A program made the position numbers and the translations under genes. Shown here piece after piece: positions 22,752 to 30,235 of a DNA stretch of 37,841 bases. This DNA is from an uncultured Verrucomicrobia subdivision 3 bacterium (GTDB taxonomy: Bacteria > Verrucomicrobiota > Verrucomicrobiia > Limisphaerales > UBA11358), in contig CAIQEI010000017.1 in assembly GCA_903870815.1 (NCBI GenBank), positions 1-37,841 of the forward strand. The letters are read 5' to 3'. How positions within the stretch are numbered: position 1 is the first letter of the stretch; every line of letters starts with the position of its first letter. Under the pieces are notes generated by a model. The model ran no database searches and was not told the origin of the DNA. It was given only the letters and a program-made list of their open reading frames with translations.

Positions 22752-23891
22752 CTAAAGCCCCTTCACACAGCGAAACCCGATGTTGCTGAGGGCGCTGCCC
22801 GGGGAATTGCTGTTGCGGTTGGCACAACGCGCGCTGAAAGCATAGTCGTGCCAGCTCCCGCCGCGCAAAACCCGGTTGCTCCCGTAGTCCGGTCCGTTAG
22901 GATCGCTGCCCCCGGCATACGGTGTCCCATACCAATCCCAAAGCCACTCCCAGACGTTTCCGGACATATCGTTAAGACCATAACCGTTCGCGCCAAAATA
23001 GCCCACTGGGCTGGTGTAGGGAAGGGAACCGCCCGAGAAGGCCGCGTTGTAGCCATCCGGTCCAAAATCATAGCTGTAAGCGGCGGTGTTGCCCTTGTAG
23101 TTGGCCAGGTTGCCGGCGATGATATTTCCCCACGGAAACCGCTGGCCGCTCAACCCGCCCCGGGCCGCCTTCTCCCACTCCGCTTCCGTCGGCAGCCGAT
23201 AGCCGTTGGCCGACCAATTGGGGTAGACCGTGGTTCCGGTGTCGCCATTGGTATAGACATAGGCCGGTATGAAAAACGGGATCGTGTAATAAACCGGGGT
23301 CAAACCAGCCTGTTGTGAACGCGCGTTGCACCACTTCACCATGTCAAACCAATTCACCGTCTGCACCGGATAATTTACATCATTGGCCGTTCCGGCATTG
23401 GTGAAGGAATATCCATTGGTTATGGCCCAATTATAAACCGACTGCCATTGATCGTAGCTCACCAGATTCACATCCATGTAAATCGCGGATACCGACGCAA
23501 CCACGGTGGGGATGGCGTTCGGCACCCCATCCAGCGTGTCTCCCATCGTGAATACACCCGCCGGGATAAGCGTCATGCCGGGTGGCGGATTGAAAGCAAT
23601 GAGCAAATTGGTGCTGACGGCATTGCCGGGAATAATCTGGATATAATCCACCCAGTTAATTCCAGCGCCCAAAGACAACGTCGTCTGGATGGTGTAGGTC
23701 GACCCCGGTTGCGCGTTGTTCCAGACCAGTGTTCCGTCCGGGTTGAACGCCGTGATGGTGGTTGCCGCCGGGCCGGAAATCCTGAAAAATCGGGCTCCTT
23801 GGGCGGCGGCTGAATGAACGCCAGAAAGCAGCGCAAGCAAAACGACCAGCAGGGACAATTTGGTTTTCACTTTGATGAGTGGATTCAACAC
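22752..23891 (-). CDS. Secreted SUMF1/formylglycine-generating-enzyme-fold protein
   Basis: 379 residues with a signal peptide (basic start MLNPLIKVKTK, hydrophobic core, VHSAAAQG). A beta-rich N-terminal part spans about 32-105. The SUMF1 domain follows from PPGMTLIPAGVFTMGD to the end, with GYRLPTEAEWEKAARGG, GNVWEWLWDWY, RVLRGGSW and NIGFRCVKGL. True formylglycine-generating enzymes use two cysteines. The second (Cys356 in ARCANRN) is present, but the first position, five residues before, is alanine (Ala351). So it is probably not an active sulfatase-maturing enzyme but one of the many secreted SUMF1-fold proteins that bind ligands or have unknown functions. No sulfatase gene is nearby. 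Confidence 0.85.
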   Translation of the reverse strand: MLNPLIKVKTKLSLLVVLLALLSGVHSAAAQGARFFRISGPAATTITAFNPDGTLVWNNAQPGSTYTIQTTLSLGAGINWVDYIQIIPGNAVSTNLLIAFNPPPGMTLIPAGVFTMGDTLDGVPNAIPTVVASVSAIYMDVNLVSYDQWQSVYNWAITNGYSFTNAGTANDVNYPVQTVNWFDMVKWCNARSQQAGLTPVYYTIPFFIPAYVYTNGDTGTTVYPNWSANGYRLPTEAEWEKAARGGLSGQRFPWGNIIAGNLANYKGNTAAYSYDFGPDGYNAAFSGGSLPYTSPVGYFGANGYGLNDMSGNVWEWLWDWYGTPYAGGSDPNGPDYGSNRVLRGGSWHDYAFSARCANRNSNSPGSALSNIGFRCVKGL

Positions 23892-23993
23892 CGTTCGACT
23901 TCAATGTACAACCAAAAACTGCAATCGTCGGCTGCGGACATGGATAAACACGGATGAAGACCGTTCAAAACTGGCCTCAAGCCCTCGGGATAA

Positions 23994-24016
23994 AAATGAA
24001 AACCGGCGTTGCCGGT
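23994..24016 (-). terminator. Terminator-like hairpin on the minus strand
   Basis: ACCGGC-gtt-GCCGGT (24002-24016) forms a 6-bp stem. Read leftward it is followed by TTTTCATTTTT. It lies downstream of the HU-like gene (24218-24517) and could end that transcript. Confidence 0.45.
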
Positions 24017-24063
24017 CGAACGCCACGCCCTTCTGCTTTAATAAAACCGTCAGTGAATTTTAC

Positions 24064-24141
24064 GTAGACTTTCTCGAGTAAGCCAAGGCCGATTTCGTTC
24101 AATACCTCGAAAGCGAAACCAATCAGTTTTTCCGTCTTGGC
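24064..24141 (-). pseudogene. GxxExxY-family protein fragment
   Basis: The minus strand encodes AKTEKLIGFAFEVLNEIGLG and then LLEKVY, the N-terminal signature of GxxExxY proteins (I-x-G-x-A-x-E-V-x-x-x-L-G-x-G-x-x-E-x-V-Y). The frame is open only from a TAG just upstream, and after VY it runs into unrelated sequence and a stop, so the remaining ~80 residues are gone. The function of the intact family is uncertain. Confidence 0.65.
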
Positions 24142-24217
24142 CTGTAACTCGAACTATCGGTTGCCCGCCTCGCCGCAAGTCAGGCAGCTTGTCCGTGTCT
24201 ATCTGCCCATCTGTGGT

Positions 24218-24517
24218 TCAAGCCTTCGGCGTGAGCTTCAGCACCTCCGCGCGCATCTCCTTGCCGGCCTTGAATTTCACCATGGCGCGGGCGGGAATCG
24301 GCACATCCGTCTCCGGCCGGTTCGGGTTGCGGCCGACGCGAGCCTTGCGGATTTTTACGTCGAACACGCCGAAGTTGCGTAGTTCCACCTTGTCGCCCTT
24401 CGCGAGCGCTTCGGTGACGTAGTTCAGGGTTTTTTGCACCACATCAAACACCTGGGTCTGGATCAACCCGGTTTCTTCGCTGATGCGGACGACAAGGTCG
24501 CGTTTGGTCAGGGTCAT
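24218..24517 (-). CDS. HU/IHF-family DNA-binding protein
   Basis: 99 residues: MTLTKRDLVVRISEETGL, a helical dimerisation half, then the beta-arm region with VELRNFGVFDVKIRKARVGRNP (about 44-65) and the Asn-Pro tip that intercalates into DNA, and a C-terminal helix. It bends DNA as a dimer. The RNP arm and the 'TKRDLV' start resemble IHF subunits more than HU, but the assignment between them is not secure. A terminator-like hairpin lies downstream, and a second HU-type gene is 613 bases away on the other strand. Confidence 0.93.
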   Translation of the reverse strand: MTLTKRDLVVRISEETGLIQTQVFDVVQKTLNYVTEALAKGDKVELRNFGVFDVKIRKARVGRNPNRPETDVPIPARAMVKFKAGKEMRAEVLKLTPKA

Positions 24518-24563
24518 GCTTTTGTTTGGGTTTATGGTTGGTTTTCTAATTTGATTGAAATGT

Positions 24564-24680
24564 TCATTGCCCCCTGCAGATCATCCAGAAATAGCGGTCC
24601 CGATCCGCGAAATCTCGTTGCTCGGGCAAATCCTTGAGCCAGCCGTATCCACGGCTGTAAAAGCGTTTCAAGGTTCTCAT
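24564..24680 (-). pseudogene. Short frame resembling the N-terminus of a C1-family (papain-like) peptidase
   Basis: ATG at 24680 gives MRTLKRFYSRGYGWLKDLPE and then QRDFADRDRYFWMICRGQ. The 'YGWxxDLPxQRD' string is like the segment before the mature domain in many bacterial C1A peptidases. Nothing of the catalytic domain follows. It may be a remnant or a chance small frame. Confidence 0.3.
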
Positions 24681-25055
24681 GGCTGAATTGTGAATCCATC
24701 AACTGCTTTTTGCCGCCAAATGTCCAGACAAAAATTGCTCGGCAATGGAATCAAAGAGGCGAACGGAAACCGTCTAATGGGCATGGCTGAATCGCGCTTT
24801 ACGGATGATTCCCGGCGGACCCGATAAATTGCGGAAGGTAACTGTCCTGATTTCAGTGAAAAATTTGGCCGGTATGGACGTATCTACCAACTGACTAGCT
24901 TTCACTGACGACGGTCTCACGGGTTTCGCGTCGTCTGGGGACCGTCAACCGACACTTACGTCCACACCAGCCAAATGAACCTCGTCCTTTTTCCGGTTCT
25001 GTCAAGGGCAGATGGGATGAGGACTTGCTTTCCTCAATAAATACGTGGTTTTCTC

Positions 25056-25084
25056 TTGGCACGCAGTTCCTGAAGCGATTTAAT
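25056..25084 (+). promoter_or_regulatory. Candidate sigma-70-type promoter of the HU gene
   Basis: TTGGCA (25056-25061), a 17-base spacer, then TTTAAT (25079-25084). Each box matches the consensus at five of six positions. It lies 46 bases before the ATG at 25131. Confidence 0.6.
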
Positions 25085-25130
25085 GACCGGGCAACAACCA
25101 CCATCAACACAAAATTATACTTAAAAAATT

Positions 25131-25421
25131 ATGGCAAAAGCCTTGACCAAATCCCAAATCGCCGCTGAAATCGCTAACCAGAACAGCCTCACCAAAAAGC
25201 AAGCCGTCGAGATTCTTGAACAATTGGCCGCGCTCTCCTACAAGCACGCCAAAGACACGTTCACCTTTCCCGGAATCGGCAAACTGGTGCTGGTCAATCG
25301 CAAGGCCCGCATCGGACGTAATCCGGCCACGGGTGAAACCATCCAGATCAAGGCCAAGAAAGTCGTGAAGTTCCGCGTCGCCAAGGCCGCCAAAGACGCG
25401 ATCCTCGGCGTGGCCAAGTAA
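25131..25421 (+). CDS. HU-family DNA-binding protein
   Basis: 96 residues: MAKALTKSQIAAEIANQNSL, KKQAVEILEQLAALSYKHAK, then the DNA-binding arm FPGIGKLVLVNRKARIGRNP with ATGETIQIKAKKVVKFRVAK and a lysine-rich end. It lacks the RNFG of the first HU-type gene and reads like an abundant nucleoid protein. It has its own strong promoter candidate and a clear terminator, so it is a single-gene transcript. Confidence 0.95.
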   Translation: MAKALTKSQIAAEIANQNSLTKKQAVEILEQLAALSYKHAKDTFTFPGIGKLVLVNRKARIGRNPATGETIQIKAKKVVKFRVAKAAKDAILGVAK

Positions 25422-25438
25422 TTCCGGTTTTAAATTTC

Positions 25439-25470
25439 AAAGGCACCCTGTTAATCCAGGGTGCCTTTTC
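25439..25470 (+). terminator. Rho-independent terminator of the HU gene
   Basis: AAAGGCACCCTG (25439-25450), a 6-base loop and CAGGGTGCCTTT (25457-25468), followed by TTC. The A/T flanks make it work in both directions, so it may also end the DUF5069 transcript. Confidence 0.85.
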
Positions 25471-25489
25471 TGCTTTGCGGCTGGAAATT

Positions 25490-25932
25490 TCAGGCTTTGC
25501 CGCCGAAGGTCGCGAAGTCGTCCGCGTCCAGCAAGTCGAACCACGTCGTGATGTCCTCGCGCTTGGGGGCGGCGGCCTTGTGGAGGCTGTTGAAAAACTC
25601 GCGCGATTCGACATCCGCCGGCACCCGTAACTCGGCGAAGGCCGACCACGCGGCGATTTCCTCCGGCGACCGCTTGTGCTTGGCGTGCTTTTCAATCCAT
25701 TCCAGGACTTCGCCGTCGCTCTTAGCCAGTTCTTTTTTCAGCGCTTCGGGATCAATGCCGGCAAATTCCAGGAACCGCTGGTCCAGCGGACAGGCGTAGT
25801 GATATTCGCCGTTCTTGCCGGCCAGGTGGCGCGGCCCTTGTCCAGCATGCGCGGCAAAATGACGTAGCCGCCGAGCCGCACGCGCGGGCTGCGCGGCGGG
25901 AATTGAGTGAGATCAGGAGTGTGGAGTGGCAT
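25490..25932 (-). pseudogene. DUF5069 gene interrupted by a one-base frameshift
   Basis: From the ATG at 25932 the protein reads MPLHTPDLTQFPPRSPRVRL and GGYVILPRMLDKGRA, a DUF5069 start. The frame then leaves the family. Shifting by one base at about 25826-25830 restores it: HLAGKNGEYHYACPLDQRFL, later AWSAFAELRV, ESREFFNSLHKAAAPKREDI and FDLLDADDFATFGGKA, then the stop at 25490. The span is 443 bases, one short of 148 codons, consistent with a single missing C in the GCCAC string. DUF5069 proteins are small proteins of unknown function, common in Verrucomicrobia. Either a fresh mutation or a sequencing error. Confidence 0.8.
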
Positions 25933-26038
25933 GATTTTGTTTTGGATTTATTTTGCCGCCGCAGTCTTGCGGCGCGGAACCAAGCTGCACCAAAAATGCC
26001 GAATTGCAAGTGGCCCCGGAAAAAATTAGCCTGTCCCG

Positions 26039-26725
26039 GTGAAACACTCTGGAAAAGCCTCCGCCGCCGCGATGAAACTGATCGCCCTCTCCGGCGCAGC
26101 TGTGCTTTTGCTGCTGCTCGTTGCCTGGCTGGCCGCGCACATCGGCACCTTCATCGTGGCGCAGGCCGTTTCGCTGGGGGTCTTGTGGGTGTTGTTTGTC
26201 GTCTTCACGTTTTATTTTTTCCGCGACCCGGACCCGCTGCCGCCCGCCGGGCCCGGCCTCGTCATCGCCCCCGGTCACGGCAAGGTGGACACGATTGACA
26301 CCACGACCGAGGCTGACTTTATGGGCGGCGAATGCCGGCGCATCTCCATTTTCCTGTCCGTGTTCGACGTCCACGTCCAGAACGCGCCGGTCACGGGCCG
26401 CGTCGCTTTTTTCAAGCACACGCCCGGCCAGTATCTCAACGCCATGCGCGCCGACTGCGCCAAGTTTAATGAAAATGTTTTGCTCGGCATCGAGTCTGTT
26501 GACCCGCTCGGCCAGAAAGTCGGGGTGCGCCTCATCGCCGGCCTCATCGCCCGGCGCATCGTTCCGTTCATCGCGCAAAATGATCCCGTCCTGCGCGGCG
26601 AACGCATCAGCCTCATCCAGTTTGGCTCGCGCGTGGATGTCTATCTCCCGATGAATACGAAGGTCAAGGTCCAGCTCGGCGACCGCGTGGTCGGCGGATT
26701 GACTGTGCTGGCCGCTTTTGAATGA
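26039..26725 (+). CDS. psd: Phosphatidylserine decarboxylase, short-form
   Basis: 228 residues from a GTG at 26039; an ATG at 26072 is as likely. Decarboxylates phosphatidylserine to phosphatidylethanolamine at the inner membrane. Two hydrophobic helices (about 14-33 and 38-60) precede FFRDPDPLPP, the segment IAPGHGKVDTID, and SVFDVHVQNAPVTG (107-120). The self-cleavage site is FGSR (195-198), where Ser197 would become the pyruvoyl group. The short form is the archaeal/'related' type. It is followed three bases later by pssA, so the two steps of PE synthesis are made together. Confidence 0.9.
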   Translation: MKHSGKASAAAMKLIALSGAAVLLLLLVAWLAAHIGTFIVAQAVSLGVLWVLFVVFTFYFFRDPDPLPPAGPGLVIAPGHGKVDTIDTTTEADFMGGECRRISIFLSVFDVHVQNAPVTGRVAFFKHTPGQYLNAMRADCAKFNENVLLGIESVDPLGQKVGVRLIAGLIARRIVPFIAQNDPVLRGERISLIQFGSRVDVYLPMNTKVKVQLGDRVVGGLTVLAAFE

Positions 26726-26728
26726 TCC

Positions 26729-27598
26729 ATGGCCGATAATCCTCAACCTCCGTCCGGCGATGCGGCTGAAACGTCGAAGCTGAAGATTTATTTCCTGCCG
26801 AACCTGTTCACGGCCGGAAATCTGTTCTGTGGTTTTGTGGCGCTCACCAAGATCGTCGAGGCGAATTTGACGCCTGACGTCAACGGCCACGTCAACTGGT
26901 ACCCCATCCAGTTTGCGCTCGCGGCCATTCTGCTGGCCTGCATCTTCGATTTGTTCGACGGCCGGGTCGCGCGCATGGGCGGGCATGAAAGTCCCTTCGG
27001 CCGCGAGTTTGATTCGCTCGCCGACCTGATTTCCTTTGGCGTCGCGCCGGCGTTTCTGGTGCATCGCGTGGTGTTGCGCGGGGCGTTGCCGGAAGAATAC
27101 ACCCAGCTCGGCTGGTTCATCGCCTCGATTTATCTCATCTGCGGGGCGTTCCGGCTGGCCCGGTTCAATTGTCTCTCCGCCATGAACCTGCCCGGGGCGG
27201 GCAAGGATTTCCTCGGCTTTCCCATTCCCTCCGCCGCCGGCCTGGTGGCCTCGCTCACGCTGTTCATCATCAAGTTGAATGAGAAGGAAAAGGACCTGGG
27301 CCACTGGGGCTACCTGCTGCCGGTCGTGCTGGTGTTCCTCTCCGCGATGATGGTGAGCGAGGTGCGGTATCCAAGCTTCAAATCGCTGGGGCTGCGCTCG
27401 ACCACGACGTTCCTGAAGCTGATTGTCGCCGTGCTGTTCGCCGGTTGCCTCTTCATCCTGCGCGAGAAGATTTTGTATTACGTCCTGCCGCTGTTCTTTA
27501 CCGGCTACCTGCTGTATGGCTTCATCCGTCCGCGCCTGTCCCGTGCCTGGCGCCGGGAAATTGAGGAGGACGACGACGAGCCGGAGGCGGCTAGCTGA
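26729..27598 (+). CDS. pssA: CDP-diacylglycerol-serine O-phosphatidyltransferase
   Basis: 289 residues. Makes phosphatidylserine from CDP-diacylglycerol and serine in the inner membrane. The CDP-alcohol phosphotransferase signature is complete: Asp74, Asp77-Gly78, Ala81-Arg82, Gly91, Asp95 and Asp99 in DLFDGRVARMGGHESPFGRE and on. About seven to eight helices follow, with the C-terminus acidic (EEDDDEPEAAS). It lies directly after psd and before a LysE-type gene that starts one base after its stop. Confidence 0.95.
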   Translation: MADNPQPPSGDAAETSKLKIYFLPNLFTAGNLFCGFVALTKIVEANLTPDVNGHVNWYPIQFALAAILLACIFDLFDGRVARMGGHESPFGREFDSLADLISFGVAPAFLVHRVVLRGALPEEYTQLGWFIASIYLICGAFRLARFNCLSAMNLPGAGKDFLGFPIPSAAGLVASLTLFIIKLNEKEKDLGHWGYLLPVVLVFLSAMMVSEVRYPSFKSLGLRSTTTFLKLIVAVLFAGCLFILREKILYYVLPLFFTGYLLYGFIRPRLSRAWRREIEEDDDEPEAAS

Positions 27599-27599
27599 C

Positions 27600-28358
27600 A
27601 TGGCCGACTCCCATCCCATTTTGCTGGCTGCGCTGACGGGCTTCTTTTGCAGCCTGATTTTTTCCTCCATCCCTTTCGGGCCGATCAACCTCACCCTCCT
27701 CAATGAGGGTGCGCAGCGCGGTTTCCGCTGGGCCCTGCTCATCGGTCTGGGAGCCGCGACCATGGAGACCATCTACTGCTCCATTTCCTTCACCGGCTTT
27801 TCGTCCATCCTCGACCACGGCGTTGTGCAGGCCTTCATGCAGCTGTTCAGCTTCGTGTTCATCCTGTTCCTCGGCTTCAGGTTTCTGCTGGCCAAATCCG
27901 TCCACGTGCCCACCAAGCTGAACACCGCCTCGGAAAAGATCGAAACGCGTATCGAGGAGAAATTTCATCCCCACTCAGCCTATATGACCGGCTTCGCCCG
28001 TGTGCTCGGCAATCTCGGCGTGCTACTCTTCTGGGTCGTTCTGGCGGCGAACCTCATGGCCCGCGACTGGGTGGACGCCGATTCCTTCGCCGCCAAGGCC
28101 GCGTGCGTCGCCGGTGTCTTGTTTGGCACCAGCACGTGGTTCACCATCCTGAGCTTTGGCGTTTCCCGCGGCCACCGGCGGATGGGGGAGAAAACCCTGC
28201 TCCGCCTCCAGCACTTTTCGGGCATCTGCCTCATCATTTTCGCCCTATTTCAAGGCACGCACATCGCGTGGCAACTGGCCAAGCACAGCCGTCAACATTC
28301 CCGGGCCGCAAACCCGGTGGCGCCCGGTCCGGCCAATCAGTTTTCGAACCCCCATTAA
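27600..28358 (+). CDS. LysE-type amino acid exporter family protein
   Basis: 252 residues from ATG 27600 (TGACATGG, one base after the pssA stop). About six transmembrane helices. The first helix ends in PFGPINLTLLNEG, the family's PxGP motif, and RGFRWALLIGLGAATMETIYC follows. A charged loop (residues about 100-130) links the two halves. Substrate unknown; the family exports amino acids or related metabolites. Together with psd-pssA and ychF this forms a four-gene block read in one direction. Confidence 0.8.
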   Translation: MADSHPILLAALTGFFCSLIFSSIPFGPINLTLLNEGAQRGFRWALLIGLGAATMETIYCSISFTGFSSILDHGVVQAFMQLFSFVFILFLGFRFLLAKSVHVPTKLNTASEKIETRIEEKFHPHSAYMTGFARVLGNLGVLLFWVVLAANLMARDWVDADSFAAKAACVAGVLFGTSTWFTILSFGVSRGHRRMGEKTLLRLQHFSGICLIIFALFQGTHIAWQLAKHSRQHSRAANPVAPGPANQFSNPH

Positions 28359-28361
28359 TTT

Positions 28362-29465
28362 ATGCTTAAAGCTGGAATCGTCGGACTGCCCAACGTGGGT
28401 AAATCAACCCTGTTCAACGCCGTCACCCGTACTCGCAAGGCCGAGGCGGCCAATTATCCGTTCTGCACCATCGACCCCAACGTCGGCATCGTCACCGTGC
28501 CGGATGAGCGCCTCTACGTCCTGCAAAAGGTCGCCAAGACCAATGTCGTCATCCCTGCGGCGGTCGAGTTCGTGGACATCGCCGGCCTCGTCAAGGGCGC
28601 GTCGCAGGGCGAAGGTCTGGGCAACAAATTCCTCACCCACATCCGTGAAGTCGATGCCATCGTCCAGGTCGTCCGCTGCTTTGAGGACGCCGACATTCAT
28701 CACGTCGCCGGCAGCGTGGATCCCGTGCGCGACATCGAAGTCATCACCACCGAACTTGTCCTCGCCGACCTGGAGGCCGTGCAAAAGCGGCTGAACTCCG
28801 TGGCCAAGGACGCCAAGCGCGGCGACAAGGAGGCGCTGGCGCAGGAAACCGTATTGAAAAAACTTGAGCCGCATCTCAATCAGGGCAAGCCCGCCCTTAC
28901 TCTCGAACTCACTCCCGAGGACAAGGCCATTTCCCGCCTGTTCTGGTTGATGACTGACAAGCCCACCATCTTCGCTTGCAACGTCAAGGAAGGCGACCTC
29001 GCCACCGCCGACCAGAATCCTTTCGTCCTGAAAGTTCGTGAGTACACCGCGCACCATTTCGCGTGCGAAGCCGTCGTTATCAGCGCGCAGATTGAGAGCG
29101 ATCTGATTGACTTGTCGGATGCCGAGGCCAAGGAGTTCTTGAAGGAGTTGGGCGTTAACGAATCCGGCGTCGGTGCCCTCATTCGCGCCACGTATCATCT
29201 GCTCGGCCTGCGCACCTACTTTACGGCGGGCGAAAAGGAAGTCCGGGCGTGGACCATTCATAACGGCGACACCGCGCCGAAAGCCGCCGGCGTCATCCAC
29301 TCGGATTTCGAGCGCGGCTTCATCAAGGCCGAGACCGTAGCCTACGAGGATTTGGTCAAGCTCGGCTCCGTCGCCGCCGCGCGCGAAAAGGGACTCTACC
29401 GGATGGAAGGCAAGGAATACATCGTGAAAGACGGCGACGTCCTGCTCTTCAAGTTCAACGTGTGA
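28362..29465 (+). CDS. ychF: Ribosome-associated GTPase/ATPase YchF (Obg family, OLA1)
   Basis: 367 residues, the usual length. G1 GLPNVGKST (8-16), G2/G3 with [14 protein letters not shown] and the following GEGLGNKFL. The nucleotide-specificity motif reads NVKE in [11 protein letters not shown], not NKxD, as in YchF proteins which prefer ATP. A helical insertion (about 125-200) and a C-terminal TGS domain ([20 protein letters not shown] to LLFKFNV) complete it. It binds ribosomes and takes part in translation and stress responses. Starts four bases after the LysE-type gene's stop, so probably the same operon. Confidence 0.96.
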   Translation: MLKAGIVGLPNVGKSTLFNAVTRTRKAEAANYPFCTIDPNVGIVTVPDERLYVLQKVAKTNVVIPAAVEFVDIAGLVKGASQGEGLGNKFLTHIREVDAIVQVVRCFEDADIHHVAGSVDPVRDIEVITTELVLADLEAVQKRLNSVAKDAKRGDKEALAQETVLKKLEPHLNQGKPALTLELTPEDKAISRLFWLMTDKPTIFACNVKEGDLATADQNPFVLKVREYTAHHFACEAVVISAQIESDLIDLSDAEAKEFLKELGVNESGVGALIRATYHLLGLRTYFTAGEKEVRAWTIHNGDTAPKAAGVIHSDFERGFIKAETVAYEDLVKLGSVAAAREKGLYRMEGKEYIVKDGDVLLFKFNV

Positions 29466-29505
29466 GCCAGGTCCGCACAATCTTGAAAGGCAAGCAAAGC
29501 TGGCG

Positions 29506-30114
29506 TTATGGACTGGCGTAATTTTGAACCGCGCTTTTGAAGCTGGCGGAGGTTGCCAGCTTTTGCATCAAGTCGTCCATGGCTGCTTCCGTGGTGATTT
29601 CGCGATGAGATTCACTGTCAATTTGCAATCCAGTTTCTTTGTTGAAACCGGTCAGCGTATCGCTCCAGAGCAGCTTGTTGGTTTTGGTGTCCGTAAGTTT
29701 GAGGTCAATCTGAATGGTGCAATCCAAATCTCCGCTCCAAAATCCCATGATGGGCGTGGAATCCAGTTTCAACAGATCGCCTGCCAGCAGCAAATCGCCG
29801 TGGTCTACGGAAACTTTATAATTTAAATTGGTCAAAGTCTCCTTGATGGCTTCGGTGAGGATGGCTGCGACCTGTTTTTCGGTCACATAGGTTCCGCTGG
29901 TCTTCATTCCAACGCCCTTGTATGAAAGTAGAAACGGATCCCCGCCGCGGAGGTCGTTTAGGTTTTGCACCACGATGATTTTATCCACGCTGACCTTGTC
30001 CGTGCTGATGGGCGGTTTGAAGCTGATCTTGACGGTAGATTGGGTAAAGACGCATCCGGTCGTGAGCATTATGAACGCAGCCAGACTCGCGAGCATGGGA
30101 AGTTTTGTTTTCAT
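29506..30114 (-). CDS. Lipoprotein of unknown function
   Basis: 202 residues with a lipoprotein signal peptide (MKTKLPMLASLAAFIMLTTGC, lipobox LTTGC with Cys21). The mature part is an alpha/beta domain with no cysteines, including VSVDKIIVVQNLNDLRGGDP, YVTEKQVAAILTEAIKETL and DSTPIMGFWSGDLDC. The 'TEKQVAAILTEAIKETLTNLNY' to 'DLKLTDTKTNKLLWSDTLTG' arrangement resembles YajG/LPS-assembly-type lipoproteins, but I cannot name a family. It converges with ychF. Confidence 0.7.
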   Translation of the reverse strand: MKTKLPMLASLAAFIMLTTGCVFTQSTVKISFKPPISTDKVSVDKIIVVQNLNDLRGGDPFLLSYKGVGMKTSGTYVTEKQVAAILTEAIKETLTNLNYKVSVDHGDLLLAGDLLKLDSTPIMGFWSGDLDCTIQIDLKLTDTKTNKLLWSDTLTGFNKETGLQIDSESHREITTEAAMDDLMQKLATSASFKSAVQNYASP

Positions 30115-30235
30115 GGCTTTCTAAGCGTGCACCAAGAAAAATCTATTTTTCCAGCGTTGCCAAGAATATTTAACGCCCGCCTTGGAAAGACGGAAGGAAG
30201 AAAAGGGCCGCGCTCTGCGTCTGGTGGCGGTGAAT

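Larger units (their letters stand above)
23892..24217. other. Intergenic stretch with decayed GxxExxY gene and a terminator
   Basis: 326 bases between the SUMF1-fold gene and the HU-like gene. They contain the GxxExxY fragment and terminator listed separately. Two flanking stretches carry ACGGATAAACACGGATGA-like sequence: GGATAAACACGGATGAAG at about 23941-23958, and reverse-strand ACCACAGATGGGCAGATAG at about 24198-24217. I associate this repeat type with GxxExxY loci. Confidence 0.55.
24518..25130. other. 613-base gap between two HU-type genes
   Basis: No full gene is seen. It holds a 38-residue minus-strand frame with C1-peptidase-like sequence (24564-24680) and a good promoter ahead of the right-hand HU gene (25056-25084). 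A 7-bp dyad GACGGTC/GACCGTC occurs at about 24907-24950. A minus-strand frame at 24895-25110 (71 codons) has no recognisable features and is probably not coding. Confidence 0.5.

Noticed and set aside
24895-25110. 71-codon minus-strand frame upstream of the HU gene
   Set aside because: Compositionally unlike neighbours, overlaps the likely HU promoter and has no family resemblance.
25913-27772. Very long minus-strand frame across psd, pssA and the start of the LysE-type gene
   Set aside because: It crosses three well-supported plus-strand genes; low-complexity charged sequence typical of an antisense frame.
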